Source: Actinomycetota bacterium (lineage in GTDB: Bacteria; Actinomycetota; Acidimicrobiia; Acidimicrobiales; Acidimicrobilacustridaceae). From it: 47,709 nt of DNA. A model generated the notes under the pieces. That model was given only the letters and a program-made list of their open reading frames with translations, made no database searches and was not told where the DNA came from. The DNA lies in the NCBI GenBank assembly GCA_009700115.1, contig WLMU01000007.1, positions 1 through 47,709 on the forward strand. The letters run 5' to 3'. The position numbers and the translations under genes were made by a program. Positions 28,524-37,737 of this stretch are shown piece by piece; positions within the stretch are counted from its first letter, which is position 1; every line of letters starts with the position of its first letter.

Positions 28524-29294
28524 ATGCACGCCGCCCTCGCTGCCGCCGCCACCTTGGTATCGCTGGCCTTTGCACTGTCGACGGGTGAGCGTTGGCTTCG
28601 AAGCCGAAAGCGCCACGAAGCAGCGTGGACAATCTCGCTCATCATGTTTGCGCTTGGTTCGATCTCGCTGTGGTGGGGAGCATCGGTCGGATGGGGCGAA
28701 TGGTCGTTTAAGTCCTTCTATCTGTTCGGGGCCATTCTCAACGTCCCGTTCCTCGCTCTCGGAACTATCGAACTGTTGGCCGGACCAAAGCACGGCAAGC
28801 GATGGACAGCGATCATCACGATGCTTGGCGCGTTCTGCGCAGGCATTGTCGTTGCTGCGCCCCTTACTGGGGTCATCAATTCCGAGGTACTTCCGCAGGG
28901 CAAAGAAGTTTTCGGCCCCGGTCCGCGAATTGCCGCTGCTCTCGGTTCCGGTGTTGCCGCGCTGGTCATCATCGGCGGAGCAGTCTGGAGCGCGTGGCGA
29001 TTGTTTCGGGTGTGGCGCGCTGGCGCAGATACCCGCGCTCGCGGAACCGGCGCACCTTCACCGCGACGTCTAGCTATTGCGAATCTGATCATTGCCGCCG
29101 GCACACTCATTCTGAGCGCAGGCGGCATCCTCAACTCCGTGGTGAATGAGATGGACGGATTCGCTATTTCACTTGTCGCCGGAATCTCTGTGATCTTTGT
29201 TGGGTTCCTGCTTACAAGTTCGGGAACAGCAGTGCAGTTGCGATCAGTTGCTGAACCAGATGCGTGGCGATCACCAAACGCCGACGTCGCTTAG
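28524..29294 (+). CDS. multi-pass membrane protein, uncharacterized
   Basis: 256 aa, several hydrophobic segments; TAGGCT 6 nt upstream of ATG. Confidence 0.78.
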   Translation: MHAALAAAATLVSLAFALSTGERWLRSRKRHEAAWTISLIMFALGSISLWWGASVGWGEWSFKSFYLFGAILNVPFLALGTIELLAGPKHGKRWTAIITMLGAFCAGIVVAAPLTGVINSEVLPQGKEVFGPGPRIAAALGSGVAALVIIGGAVWSAWRLFRVWRAGADTRARGTGAPSPRRLAIANLIIAAGTLILSAGGILNSVVNEMDGFAISLVAGISVIFVGFLLTSSGTAVQLRSVAEPDAWRSPNADVA

Positions 29295-29311
29295 ACACGA
29301 CGCTGCTCTTG

Positions 29312-29401
29312 CTAGTGAGCAAGTACGAACAACTGCATCACTGCCGCAAATAGGATCACAAAAAGCAATGTTCCGACGGCGATAACGGTTCCTGGTCGCA
29401 T
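29312..29401 (-). CDS. 29-aa single-TM small protein MRPGTVIAVGTLLFVILFAAVMQLFVLAH
   Basis: ATG at 29401 with AGGAAG SD, 9 nt after the stop of the upstream gene; TAG at 29312-29314; not in the ORF track. Confidence 0.55.
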   Translation of the reverse strand: MRPGTVIAVGTLLFVILFAAVMQLFVLAH

Positions 29402-29410
29402 TGTTCTTCC

Positions 29411-30271
29411 TCAGATTCGGCGCTGGCCGAGTTGTACGGGCGTAATCACACTTGGCGGGCGAGTCTCGTCGAATTGCTCGATGGTCACTGCCGAAGCAGT
29501 CGACAAACCAAGTTCTTCTGCCGCTGATCGCTTGTCGAGAACGATCGTTATAAGTCCGTAGGAATCGACGATGAGTCCGAGTTCATTCTTTTCAAGATCA
29601 GCAAATGTTGAGACACGCCGAGCCACACGAGAACCGTCGTCCATCACCAGACGCACGTGATCGTCGAAAGCTTCAAGTTCATCGGGGTCAACGTTGAGTT
29701 GCGCATTTCCGTAGTGATCGACCCACAAAACTTCTGAGTGAAGTCGACCCTCGTCTTCACGAGTGAGGGGAATCATTGCTGGGAACAACGAAATGGGATC
29801 GATGGAAGGTCCAAGCTCGGCAAGGTCGACACCGTTACAAAGATGAGCAGCAGCCGGTGCAAAGACATCGCGACCATCGAACGTGCCCGGCTCAGTCGTG
29901 AAACGGTATTCGGGGTTAACGATTTCAACCGCGCGGCCGGCGCCACCACAAAGCTGCACAACCGGAGCGAGCACACCGTTGTCGGGGCCCACCAGAACCG
30001 ATGAACCGCCACCGATTTCCACCGCAATCGGTCGACGCGGGGTGCCGACTGTTGGGTCAATCACAGCAACAACGACACCGGGCGCGAGATAATTCGCAGC
30101 CCGCACCAGAGCGAGTCCGCCTGAGCGAACGTCATAGGGCGCAATGTCATGTGTGATGTCGATGACTCGAACTTCGGGAGCAATCGATCGAATAATCGAA
30201 TGCACCACTCCGACGAATTCATCGACGCGGCCGTAGTCGGAAAGGAATGAAACAGTGTCGTAGCGCGGCAT
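29411..30271 (-). CDS. SAM hydroxide adenosyltransferase family (DUF62, fluorinase/chlorinase-like)
   Basis: VSFLSDYGRVDEFVGVVHSIIRSIAPEVRVIDITHDIAPYDVRSG...VIDPTVGT. Confidence 0.9.
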   Translation of the reverse strand: MPRYDTVSFLSDYGRVDEFVGVVHSIIRSIAPEVRVIDITHDIAPYDVRSGGLALVRAANYLAPGVVVAVIDPTVGTPRRPIAVEIGGGSSVLVGPDNGVLAPVVQLCGGAGRAVEIVNPEYRFTTEPGTFDGRDVFAPAAAHLCNGVDLAELGPSIDPISLFPAMIPLTREDEGRLHSEVLWVDHYGNAQLNVDPDELEAFDDHVRLVMDDGSRVARRVSTFADLEKNELGLIVDSYGLITIVLDKRSAAEELGLSTASAVTIEQFDETRPPSVITPVQLGQRRI

Positions 30272-30303
30272 GGGTTCGTTACGTTACCGGCAGGTCGGCG
30301 ACG

Positions 30304-31095
30304 TCAGTCCTGACCAAGTTCGCGAGAACGTTCAGTCGCAGCAGCGACGGCATCGAGCACCGCAGAACGGAATCCGCCTGATTCAAGAGCACGAAGGCCA
30401 GCAGCCGTTGTTCCTCCGGGCGACGTGACCTGAGCCCGCAGAGCTGCGGCCGCTTCGCCGCTTGATTCAAGAAGGCTGGCCGAACCCAAAAGCGTCTGCA
30501 CGGCAAGCACTTCGGCGACATCACGAGGAAGCCCGACAAGAACGCCTGCTTCGATCATGCTCTCGGCCATCACAAAGACATAGGCAGGACCCGAACCGGA
30601 AAGGCCCGTGACTGCATCAAGTTTGTCTTCGGGCACTCGAACCACAACGCCAACTGCCTCAAGCACCGAAGCCGCCCAATCAAGATCGGCGTCATCGGCC
30701 GAGGAACCAGCGGCAATCGCTGCAGCCCCGGCACGAACAACTGCCGGAGTGTTCGGCATGGCTCGCACCACGGCGATTCCATCGCCAAGTGATTTCTGCA
30801 AAGACGTGGTTGTGATGCCTGCGGCAATCGACAACACGCGCTTCGCACCTGCTTCGGCCAATGCCCGGCAGGTGTCGGCGACATCGCCCGGTTTCACCGC
30901 GATTACCGCGCCGTCAGCTTTAACAAGCGAATCGCTCACGACAACGCCAGGGAATAGGTGTGTCAGTTCCGCACGCCGATCGGCGACGCGTTCGACAACA
31001 GCGAGTTCACTTGGTTCGGCCCAGCGAGCATCGAGAAGTCCACCGAGAAGGGCTTCTCCCATGCGACCGCCACCGACAATTTGAAGTCGAATCAT
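30304..31095 (-). CDS. proC: pyrroline-5-carboxylate reductase
   Basis: VGGGRMGEALLGGLL, VRAMPNTPAVVRAGAAAI, VTGLSGSGPAYVFVMAESMIEAGV. Confidence 0.95.
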   Translation of the reverse strand: MIRLQIVGGGRMGEALLGGLLDARWAEPSELAVVERVADRRAELTHLFPGVVVSDSLVKADGAVIAVKPGDVADTCRALAEAGAKRVLSIAAGITTTSLQKSLGDGIAVVRAMPNTPAVVRAGAAAIAAGSSADDADLDWAASVLEAVGVVVRVPEDKLDAVTGLSGSGPAYVFVMAESMIEAGVLVGLPRDVAEVLAVQTLLGSASLLESSGEAAAALRAQVTSPGGTTAAGLRALESGGFRSAVLDAVAAATERSRELGQD

Positions 31096-31260
31096 GGTTA
31101 GACGCTACCCAATCGGCGCGAGTGGGCCTCTACCGATTCATAGCCATCGCCTAATCGTTGCCCGGGTGGTCGAGCCGACACACCCACTTCCCCGATGAAT
31201 GCAGCGGTTCGCGCCACCCGGACGACCGAGACAGTAGGAGCCGGCAATTCATCGGCGCAT

Positions 31261-31295
31261 GGGCCAAACGAGCGATTCGCCGCGGGCTCGTGCCC
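31261..31295 (-). terminator. possible terminator hairpin of the mshA-ybjN-like unit
   Basis: Minus strand GGGCACGAGC...GCTCGT-(TTG)-GCCC, 10 bp with a 3-nt bulge, directly after the stop; no U-tract. Confidence 0.35.
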
Positions 31296-31763
31296 CTAGT
31301 TCGTGGCAAAACGCGTAGCGAACCCGATGCGCAGCGCGGGCAAGAAGAACTGCTCGACATACATGTAGATCGACCCGAGGATTCGGTCGAGCTCTCCATC
31401 GTCAATCGCGTGAACCGGAAGCGAGCCGGCAAGAAAGACAGCGTCTTCCTCACCAATACAGAACGACATCCCGTTGACTTTTCGATTTCTCCGGAGAAGA
31501 TGCTCGAAAAACTGCGCATGATTCTCGTCGGGCGCCGGCATTACATAGGTCTCGTAGTGCAAGGTCCTCTGACGCAGCGTGAACCAAATCGTGAAAATGT
31601 CTTTGCTCTCGCCAAGAACTCGGACATACCAACGCCGCTCCGAAGGTTCACCGCGTTCAACAGCAGCAACAACCGGATTGGTCGCAAGTTCGCTTGCCAA
31701 CCAGTCGGTTATTTGGATCTCGATCAGATCTAGTTGCTGTTCGTCAGCGATGTCATCGGCCAT
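31296..31763 (-). CDS. YbjN domain-containing protein
   Basis: LHYETYVMPAPDENHAQFFEHLLRRNRKVNGMSFCIGEEDAVFLAGSLP; adjacent to mshA. Confidence 0.8.
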   Translation of the reverse strand: MADDIADEQQLDLIEIQITDWLASELATNPVVAAVERGEPSERRWYVRVLGESKDIFTIWFTLRQRTLHYETYVMPAPDENHAQFFEHLLRRNRKVNGMSFCIGEEDAVFLAGSLPVHAIDDGELDRILGSIYMYVEQFFLPALRIGFATRFATN

Positions 31764-31766
31764 GGG

Positions 31767-32984
31767 TTATCGACAGGTCACAAGTGCGCGAGATGTGAGA
31801 TCGGCGTATAAACGACGAAGACGTGCTGCCGTTGTCGACCATGTGTACTGCGAGGCGCTCTCGGCTGCTGCTGCTGCCATCGATTGCGCGAATGTCGGCG
31901 TATCGAGAATGGTTCCGATCGCATCGGCATAGGCGCGTGGATCTCGAGTGTCGATCAGGAAGCCAGTGACTCCGTCATCGACCAGCGTCAACAAACCACC
32001 GACAGCAGCGGCAACTACCGGAGTTCCACAAGCGGCAGCTTCAAGCGCGACGAGCCCAAACGATTCAGAACGACTGGGAACAATGCACACATCGGCAGCG
32101 CGGTAATAGGTGGAAAGAAGGTGATGGGGCTGAGGCGGAACAAACCGGACACGTCCACTAAGGCCAAGGGCGTCAACTAACGACATTGCGGCGTCGAGTT
32201 CAGCTCGGCCTTCGGCACCACTCGCTCCGCCCACAACTAACAGCAACGCATCGGGATGGGATTCAGACAACTCGGCCAACGCCGCGATCGCGATCGTCAA
32301 ACCCTTGAGTGGCTGAATGCGCCCAGCGAACAACAGCACTGGGTGGTCCCCAATGCCAAGTGCAAACCTCGCGCCACGACGATCGCCCGCAGAGAAGAAC
32401 GCGTGGTCAACGCCAGGTGGAACTATTTCGATTCGTGTTGGATCGGCTCCGTACAACTCAACGAGTTGCGTCACTTCCGCCGCACAGTTGGCGAGAATCG
32501 CATCGGAACACGCGATGACTTCGGTCTCGGCCTGAATTCGACGCTCTGGTTCTGCATCGCCAGTTTCAGCTTTGACGCGGGCAAGGGTGTGGAACGTCGA
32601 GACCAGGGGCAACGACAACTCGTGCTTGAGGCGATGTCCGACCACGCCCGACAACCAATAGTTGGCATGAATCGCATCGGGTCCATCGGCACGCGTCAAG
32701 TGACGAGCAACGCCGTCGGAAAACTCGTCAAGAACCTCGGGAAGGTCTTCCTTCGCAAGGTCAAGCGGGCCAGCATCGATATGCACGACTCGGAAGCCCG
32801 GTTCAACATCAACGAACTCGGGTTGATCCTCGGCCGAACGCCGTGTGTAGACCTCGGTTCGAACGCCCGCTTGTGCGAGCGCGCCAACGAGTTCGCGCAC
32901 ATACACATTCATCCCACCCGAATCGCCACTGCCAGGTTGCGCAAGGGGGGAAGTGTGAAGCGAAAGTACCGCTAGGGATCGCAT
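31767..32984 (-). CDS. mshA: D-inositol-3-phosphate glycosyltransferase
   Basis: LSLHTSPLAQPGSGDSGGMNVYVREL, GRIQPLKG, PSRSESFGLVALEAAACGTPVVAAAVGGL. Confidence 0.92.
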   Translation of the reverse strand: MRSLAVLSLHTSPLAQPGSGDSGGMNVYVRELVGALAQAGVRTEVYTRRSAEDQPEFVDVEPGFRVVHIDAGPLDLAKEDLPEVLDEFSDGVARHLTRADGPDAIHANYWLSGVVGHRLKHELSLPLVSTFHTLARVKAETGDAEPERRIQAETEVIACSDAILANCAAEVTQLVELYGADPTRIEIVPPGVDHAFFSAGDRRGARFALGIGDHPVLLFAGRIQPLKGLTIAIAALAELSESHPDALLLVVGGASGAEGRAELDAAMSLVDALGLSGRVRFVPPQPHHLLSTYYRAADVCIVPSRSESFGLVALEAAACGTPVVAAAVGGLLTLVDDGVTGFLIDTRDPRAYADAIGTILDTPTFAQSMAAAAAESASQYTWSTTAARLRRLYADLTSRALVTCR

Positions 32985-33090
32985 GACCCCTCCACGCTAC
33001 GGGGAGAGAGCCCCCAGAAACACCTTCAGAGCTTCGAACCGCCCCGAAACAGTGATCTCGAGCGCCAAATCTCGGATCCGTCCGACGGAG

Positions 33091-33861
33091 TCAACCGCTA
33101 CGGGCGAGGTAGTTGGTCAGCATCCAGCACCACACCGGAGCAACGACCAGCCATGCATCAAGCCGGCGCAGGGCCGGACCAGCGGACTCGGAGGTTGGGG
33201 TCAAGGACGAAGCCACCAACGCGCCAAGCGGAGCAAGCACCGCTACGAGGGCGCCAAACACCCAACCGGCACGAGTCTCAAACGGCCCAATCTGGAAGAC
33301 CGATTCCGCAAATGTCACAACCATCACTGCTGCGAATCCCGACAGTGGACCTTCGAAGATACTTTCCGCTTCCGCTCCCATCAGGTAGTCGCCTGTTTCA
33401 TAGGCACTAATGAGAATCAGCAAAACAACAAGCGCACCCATATCGGTGCGTCCGGTCAGCACGACCGCACCAGCAGCAAGTCCAGGAAGAATCGCCGATC
33501 GAAATCCGACAACAACGTTGTTCCCAAGAACGCCACCGATGACAACGAGCCCCATCGCAACGATGAGGCCACCACCAAATCCCTTGGGACCAGCAAGAGC
33601 GGCGATCGGGACAACTGCGGCCGCCACACCACAAACAATCGGATTGGACCTCCGCCCGACATCAGTCCAAGCGCGGGCAGTTTGCATCGCCGCCACTGCT
33701 GCGAGAACCGAAAAGAGCGCGGCTACTGCAATCGTTCCTAAAGCGCAGGCTGCGCATGCAGCGATAAACCACAAAACACCTAGACGCGCGTGGGGGCCAT
33801 CTGGCTTCGGAAGATACGCGAGTCGGCCAACAATCGTTGGTTTCGCTTTCGTGCTACTCAC
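33091..33861 (-). CDS. multi-pass membrane protein, possibly a divergent phosphatidate cytidylyltransferase (CdsA)-like protein
   Basis: Hydrophobic, C-terminal LRRLDAWLVVAPVWCWM resembles the CdsA DRxD...APV end; GTG at 33861 overlaps the upstream stop (GTGA). Confidence 0.6.
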   Translation of the reverse strand: MSSTKAKPTIVGRLAYLPKPDGPHARLGVLWFIAACAACALGTIAVAALFSVLAAVAAMQTARAWTDVGRRSNPIVCGVAAAVVPIAALAGPKGFGGGLIVAMGLVVIGGVLGNNVVVGFRSAILPGLAAGAVVLTGRTDMGALVVLLILISAYETGDYLMGAEAESIFEGPLSGFAAVMVVTFAESVFQIGPFETRAGWVFGALVAVLAPLGALVASSLTPTSESAGPALRRLDAWLVVAPVWCWMLTNYLARSG

Positions 33862-34100
33862 AAGCAACCGCCGGAAACAGGCGGAAGCACTGCGATTTCG
33901 TCAGCATCGGTGACGGGTGCGTCACCAATAGTTGGCTCGCCGTTGCACCACACCCGACTCGTGGCCACGACCTCGGCAAACGCGGGTCCGTAACGTCGAG
34001 CAGCCTCGGCAAGGACTTCGTCGACCGTTAACCCCGGAATCACGTCTCGGCTGGTGCCTGCGGCTTCCCGGGCCGACGCGAACAGACGAAGAGAAGCCAC
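33858..34100 (-). CDS. MoaD/ThiS family sulfur-carrier-like protein ending SGGCL
   Basis: MASLRLFASAREAAGTSRDVIPGLTVDEVL...DADEIAVLPPVSGGCL. Confidence 0.85.
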   Translation of the reverse strand: MASLRLFASAREAAGTSRDVIPGLTVDEVLAEAARRYGPAFAEVVATSRVWCNGEPTIGDAPVTDADEIAVLPPVSGGCL

Positions 34101-34160
34101 GAGCGAAGGTTACGTGGTCACCGACTCACCTCGGTCTCGCGGGTCGGGTACCGTCACGCC

Positions 34161-34751
34161 GTGACTCGCCTCCTACTTGTACGCCACGGGCAATCCGAAT
34201 GGAACGCTGTTGGCCGTTGGCAAGGGAAGGCCGACCCGGAGCTCACCGACATGGGCCGCCAGCAGGCATTCCACGCAGCACAGCGAATCGGATCGGTCGA
34301 CGTCATCGTTGCCTCTCCGCTCGTTCGTGCGTTCGAAACAGCACAGATCATTAGTTCTCAAATTGGCGTGGGCCCGATCGTGATCGATCCCGATCTCATG
34401 GAACGCGACGCCGGCGAATGGGAAGGACTGACTCGCTCCGAGATCGAAACGGACTGGCCGGGATACCTCGGCCACGACAAATGGCCTCCCGGATACGAGT
34501 TGCATGATGAATTGCTCATTCGCACCCGCGCAGCACTCGATCGCATTCATGTTGAGTACGAAGGCGCCGATGTTCTTGTACTCACGCACGGCGGCGTGAT
34601 CGGCACGCTTGAAGTCCAACATTCTGAACAATGGCAACGCATGCCGAACCTCGGAGGGCGCGTGTTTGTTCACCATGGCGATCGCCTGGAAATCGGCGAG
34701 CGAGTCGTTCTTGTTGAGGATGACGAGATCACCATTCCCGATCAGATCTGA
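34161..34751 (+). CDS. histidine phosphatase family protein
   Basis: LLLVRHGQSEWNAVGRWQGKADPELTDMGRQQA...VLTHGGVIG; GTG start. Confidence 0.92.
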   Translation: MTRLLLVRHGQSEWNAVGRWQGKADPELTDMGRQQAFHAAQRIGSVDVIVASPLVRAFETAQIISSQIGVGPIVIDPDLMERDAGEWEGLTRSEIETDWPGYLGHDKWPPGYELHDELLIRTRAALDRIHVEYEGADVLVLTHGGVIGTLEVQHSEQWQRMPNLGGRVFVHHGDRLEIGERVVLVEDDEITIPDQI

Positions 34752-34759
34752 ATGATCCG

Positions 34760-35410
34760 ATGACCGAGCCACAACGTTCCTCGCTCCCAGTGGAGATCGT
34801 GCGTTCGCGGCGCCGACGAAAGACCGTGCAGGCCACCATCGTCAATGGCGTCATTCGCGTTCAAGCGCCCGCTTCAATGTCCAAACGTGAGCTCGACGAA
34901 CATGTTCATTACTTGGTCGCCCGCCTCGAACGCCGTTATCGCTCAGAGTCCGTCGATCTCGAATCTCGCGCATTGCGTCTGGCGAAACGATTCGCTCTTC
35001 CAAAAGCAGCCTCGGTGGAGTGGGCTGACCAGCGAAGCCAATGGGGTTCGTGCACGACAACTACTGGCGATATCCGAATCTCTAATCGGCTTGCGGCGTA
35101 CCCGCCATGGGTCCTGGATTATGTAATCGTCCACGAACTCGCTCATCTCGTTGAAGCGAACCACTCTCCCGCGTTCAATGCACTCGTTGCGAAGTATCCA
35201 CTCGCAGAACGTGCGCGCGGCTTTCTCATGGCGATTTCTTTTGGTGAAACTGGAATCGCCCAAGACGTCGACGGAGACGCAACCGAACCGGAAGATGAAT
35301 TCAACGACGTACTCGGTGACGATTCCGGCGATGACCTCAATGCCGAGATGGTGGAACAGATCGAGCCTGAGTCGGACAACGGGACTAATCCGCCGCTCAC
35401 ATTGTTTTAA
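34760..35410 (+). CDS. YgjP-like metallopeptidase (DUF45)
   Basis: RRRKTVQATIVNGVIRVQAP, WGSCTTTTGDIRISNRLAAYPPWVLDYVIVHELAHLVEANHSPAF. Confidence 0.9.
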   Translation: MTEPQRSSLPVEIVRSRRRRKTVQATIVNGVIRVQAPASMSKRELDEHVHYLVARLERRYRSESVDLESRALRLAKRFALPKAASVEWADQRSQWGSCTTTTGDIRISNRLAAYPPWVLDYVIVHELAHLVEANHSPAFNALVAKYPLAERARGFLMAISFGETGIAQDVDGDATEPEDEFNDVLGDDSGDDLNAEMVEQIEPESDNGTNPPLTLF

Positions 35411-35413
35411 ACG

Positions 35414-36097
35414 TCAGGTCTGAGTTTTCCTGCCTACGACGACACAGTGCGGATGGAAGTAGCCCTTATCGAGACGCGCAACCCGTGTTTCGAGTCCGTC
35501 AGAGACCAAAAGGCCTTCAAGCTCAGCCGCAGAGGGAAAGTCCAACGCATCGCCATCGGTGATTCGAAGCACTTTGGTGGCGAGAAACTCTTGGAACTGC
35601 GCGATCTGTGCCTTGAACTTTGGGGCCGTGTCGACTTCCTTCACGACCAGGACGCCATTCGTGGAAAGAGCATCAACGCACTCAGCTAACAACGCTGTTC
35701 GAGCCTCAAGGGGAAGGAGGTAAAGCACATCGGCGAAAACAATCGCATCCCAGCCACCATCAATGAGCGGCACGTCACCCGATGCTCGGTGGTCAAACGA
35801 GAGGTTTGCCTCACCGTCGCGAAGACCGAGAACTGATTGCTTAGCGAGCGCGATCTTTTCCGCATCAATGTCGATACCGACAACGCGTCGTTCTACAGAA
35901 GACACTGCGAGGAACGTCGTGAACACTCCGTGCCCGCAACCGACTTCGAGAATGTTTCCTGAACGCGGAACCTCAACCTCAAGTGCCTCGAAAGGGGCTG
36001 TCCACCACCGAATGTTTGTATGAAGGCGCGCCGACCGCGGAAAATCTCGCCACAGTCCAAGCGTTCGTTTTGCCGCCTCCGAACGAGGTGGCTTCAC
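35414..36097 (-). CDS. class I SAM-dependent methyltransferase
   Basis: ILEVGCGHGVFTTFLAV; GTG at 36097 forms a GTGA overlap with the upstream gene. Confidence 0.87.
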   Translation of the reverse strand: MKPPRSEAAKRTLGLWRDFPRSARLHTNIRWWTAPFEALEVEVPRSGNILEVGCGHGVFTTFLAVSSVERRVVGIDIDAEKIALAKQSVLGLRDGEANLSFDHRASGDVPLIDGGWDAIVFADVLYLLPLEARTALLAECVDALSTNGVLVVKEVDTAPKFKAQIAQFQEFLATKVLRITDGDALDFPSAAELEGLLVSDGLETRVARLDKGYFHPHCVVVGRKTQT

Positions 36098-36954
36098 ATT
36101 CCCCACCTTGGAAGATCCGCAAAGGTGCCGAGTCGAAAGCCCGAAGCTTCGATCGATGAGCGCACGGCCTTCGAACATAACGCCGTGAACTCAAGGTCCC
36201 AGTTGTAGTTCCACCGGTAGCGATCGCGCTCGGGGTCATCGGGTAATCCGGGATGACTTCCGATTTCCGCGCTTGCTGCACCTGAAGATGCCAAGAGCTC
36301 GATCGCTTGAACCATTTCCGCGGTGCCGAGCGATCCGGCTTCATCAAGACCTGTCGCTGCGCCTGTCCAGGCCCAATGACGTTTGCGCAACTCAGCCTCG
36401 AGTTGCCGCGCAAGGCGACGGACAACAACGCCCACCGGACCGCGCGCATTCGACCGTGTGACGCGCATGGCATGAACACCATTTGAGTCACCAAGATCGA
36501 GCAGTACTCGACTCACAGACGGCCAGAGATGAATGTGTTGATGTGTATCAAAATGATCGACCACAAGACCCTCGGCGGTGATGGCTTCGAGTTGAGCGGC
36601 GAACTCTCGACGCAGATCATCGGGATCAATTCGGTGAGCCGCGGCACGGGGCAAGAAAGCTCGCCATGTAGGCCAGAAGTTTCCGTGTTTGTCGACCAGT
36701 GAAGGAACTTCACGAGCCGATAACAGCGGAGGATCCTCGCCTACGGCGGTGAAATGAGCCCCCACACCAAGACTTGAGACAGCGCGCAATTGTTTGGCCG
36801 AAGACCTAAACGCTGGCGCCACCGCAATGACTGATGTCGACGTGACGACACCTTGACCGTGAGCCTCAAGGATTCCTTCAGAGACTCTTGCCGTGAGGCC
36901 GAAGTCATCGGCAGAAACGATCAGAATGGGCGCTTCATCATCTGACGAATTCAC
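36094..36954 (-). CDS. ChbG/HpnK (YdjC-like) family deacetylase
   Basis: ILIVSADDFGLTARVSEGILEAHGQGVVTSTS...DHFDTHQHIHLWPSV. Confidence 0.9.
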   Translation of the reverse strand: MNSSDDEAPILIVSADDFGLTARVSEGILEAHGQGVVTSTSVIAVAPAFRSSAKQLRAVSSLGVGAHFTAVGEDPPLLSAREVPSLVDKHGNFWPTWRAFLPRAAAHRIDPDDLRREFAAQLEAITAEGLVVDHFDTHQHIHLWPSVSRVLLDLGDSNGVHAMRVTRSNARGPVGVVVRRLARQLEAELRKRHWAWTGAATGLDEAGSLGTAEMVQAIELLASSGAASAEIGSHPGLPDDPERDRYRWNYNWDLEFTALCSKAVRSSIEASGFRLGTFADLPRWGM

Positions 36955-37733
36955 GAGGACGCGCCGCCTCCTGAATTCCAGGGCTGGCGCACCTCGATCG
37001 GCAATGGTTCAAGCGATTGGAGTTCGCTACGCAATTCATACATCTCGCGAAGAATCTTGAAGATCACCGAGTTCGATGACAATGTTGAAATTCCTCGTGT
37101 GCGTGGGAAGTAATCGACTCCGAATTGCACGATCCTGAAGCCGAGCTTCTGAGCGCGAGCAAGTAGCTCAACATCGATGAATGAACCCTCGCTCTGGAGT
37201 TCCACGTTGTCGAGCAGTGTGCGTCGCATGACTTTGAACGCAAAGTTCATGTCGCGAAGTCGCAATCCGAACACTGTTTGAATCAGATGGTTGTAGACGT
37301 AGCTGTAAATGAGACGTCGAGCGCCTTCACCAGTGCGATCGAATCGATAGGCGCTCACAATGTCGGCTTCATAAATCCGAAGCAGCCGAACCGCCTTCGA
37401 CACTTCCGCCATGTCGAATGGAAGGTCGGCGTCGGTGTACAGGACGATTTCGCCCTTGGCGTTTTCGAAGCCGGTCTTCAGCGTTCCACCAAGTTTCCGA
37501 TTCGTCTCGTGGTGGACGACAGAGATCTGCTCGTCGGCAGCAGCCATCGCGTCGGCGATTTTGCCGGTCGCGTCGGTCGACGCGTCGTTAATGATGAGAA
37601 TGTCGAAACTCGCGATTTCGCCAGCCTCGATAAGAGCATCGCCAGCCTCGAAGGCTGCCTCTACGGCGCGCTCAATGGTCTCTTCCTCATTCCACATCGG
37701 ATAAAAGATCGTGAGGCTTTCGAAATGCGCCAT
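36951..37733 (-). CDS. glycosyltransferase family 2 (polyprenyl-phosphate sugar synthase-like)
   Basis: FYPMWNEEETIERAVEAA, ILIINDASTDATGKIAD, YTDADLPFDM; ATGA overlap downstream. Confidence 0.9.
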   Translation of the reverse strand: MAHFESLTIFYPMWNEEETIERAVEAAFEAGDALIEAGEIASFDILIINDASTDATGKIADAMAAADEQISVVHHETNRKLGGTLKTGFENAKGEIVLYTDADLPFDMAEVSKAVRLLRIYEADIVSAYRFDRTGEGARRLIYSYVYNHLIQTVFGLRLRDMNFAFKVMRRTLLDNVELQSEGSFIDVELLARAQKLGFRIVQFGVDYFPRTRGISTLSSNSVIFKILREMYELRSELQSLEPLPIEVRQPWNSGGGASS

Positions 37734-37737
37734 GGCC

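Noticed and set aside
31158-31733. 191-aa plus-strand ORF over the proC-ybjN gap
   Set aside because: Mostly antisense to the YbjN-like gene; the intergenic part is better viewed as possible RNA structure.
32256-33741. Plus-strand ORFs 32256-32975 and 32983-33741
   Set aside because: Antisense to mshA and the membrane protein gene; low-complexity shadow ORFs.
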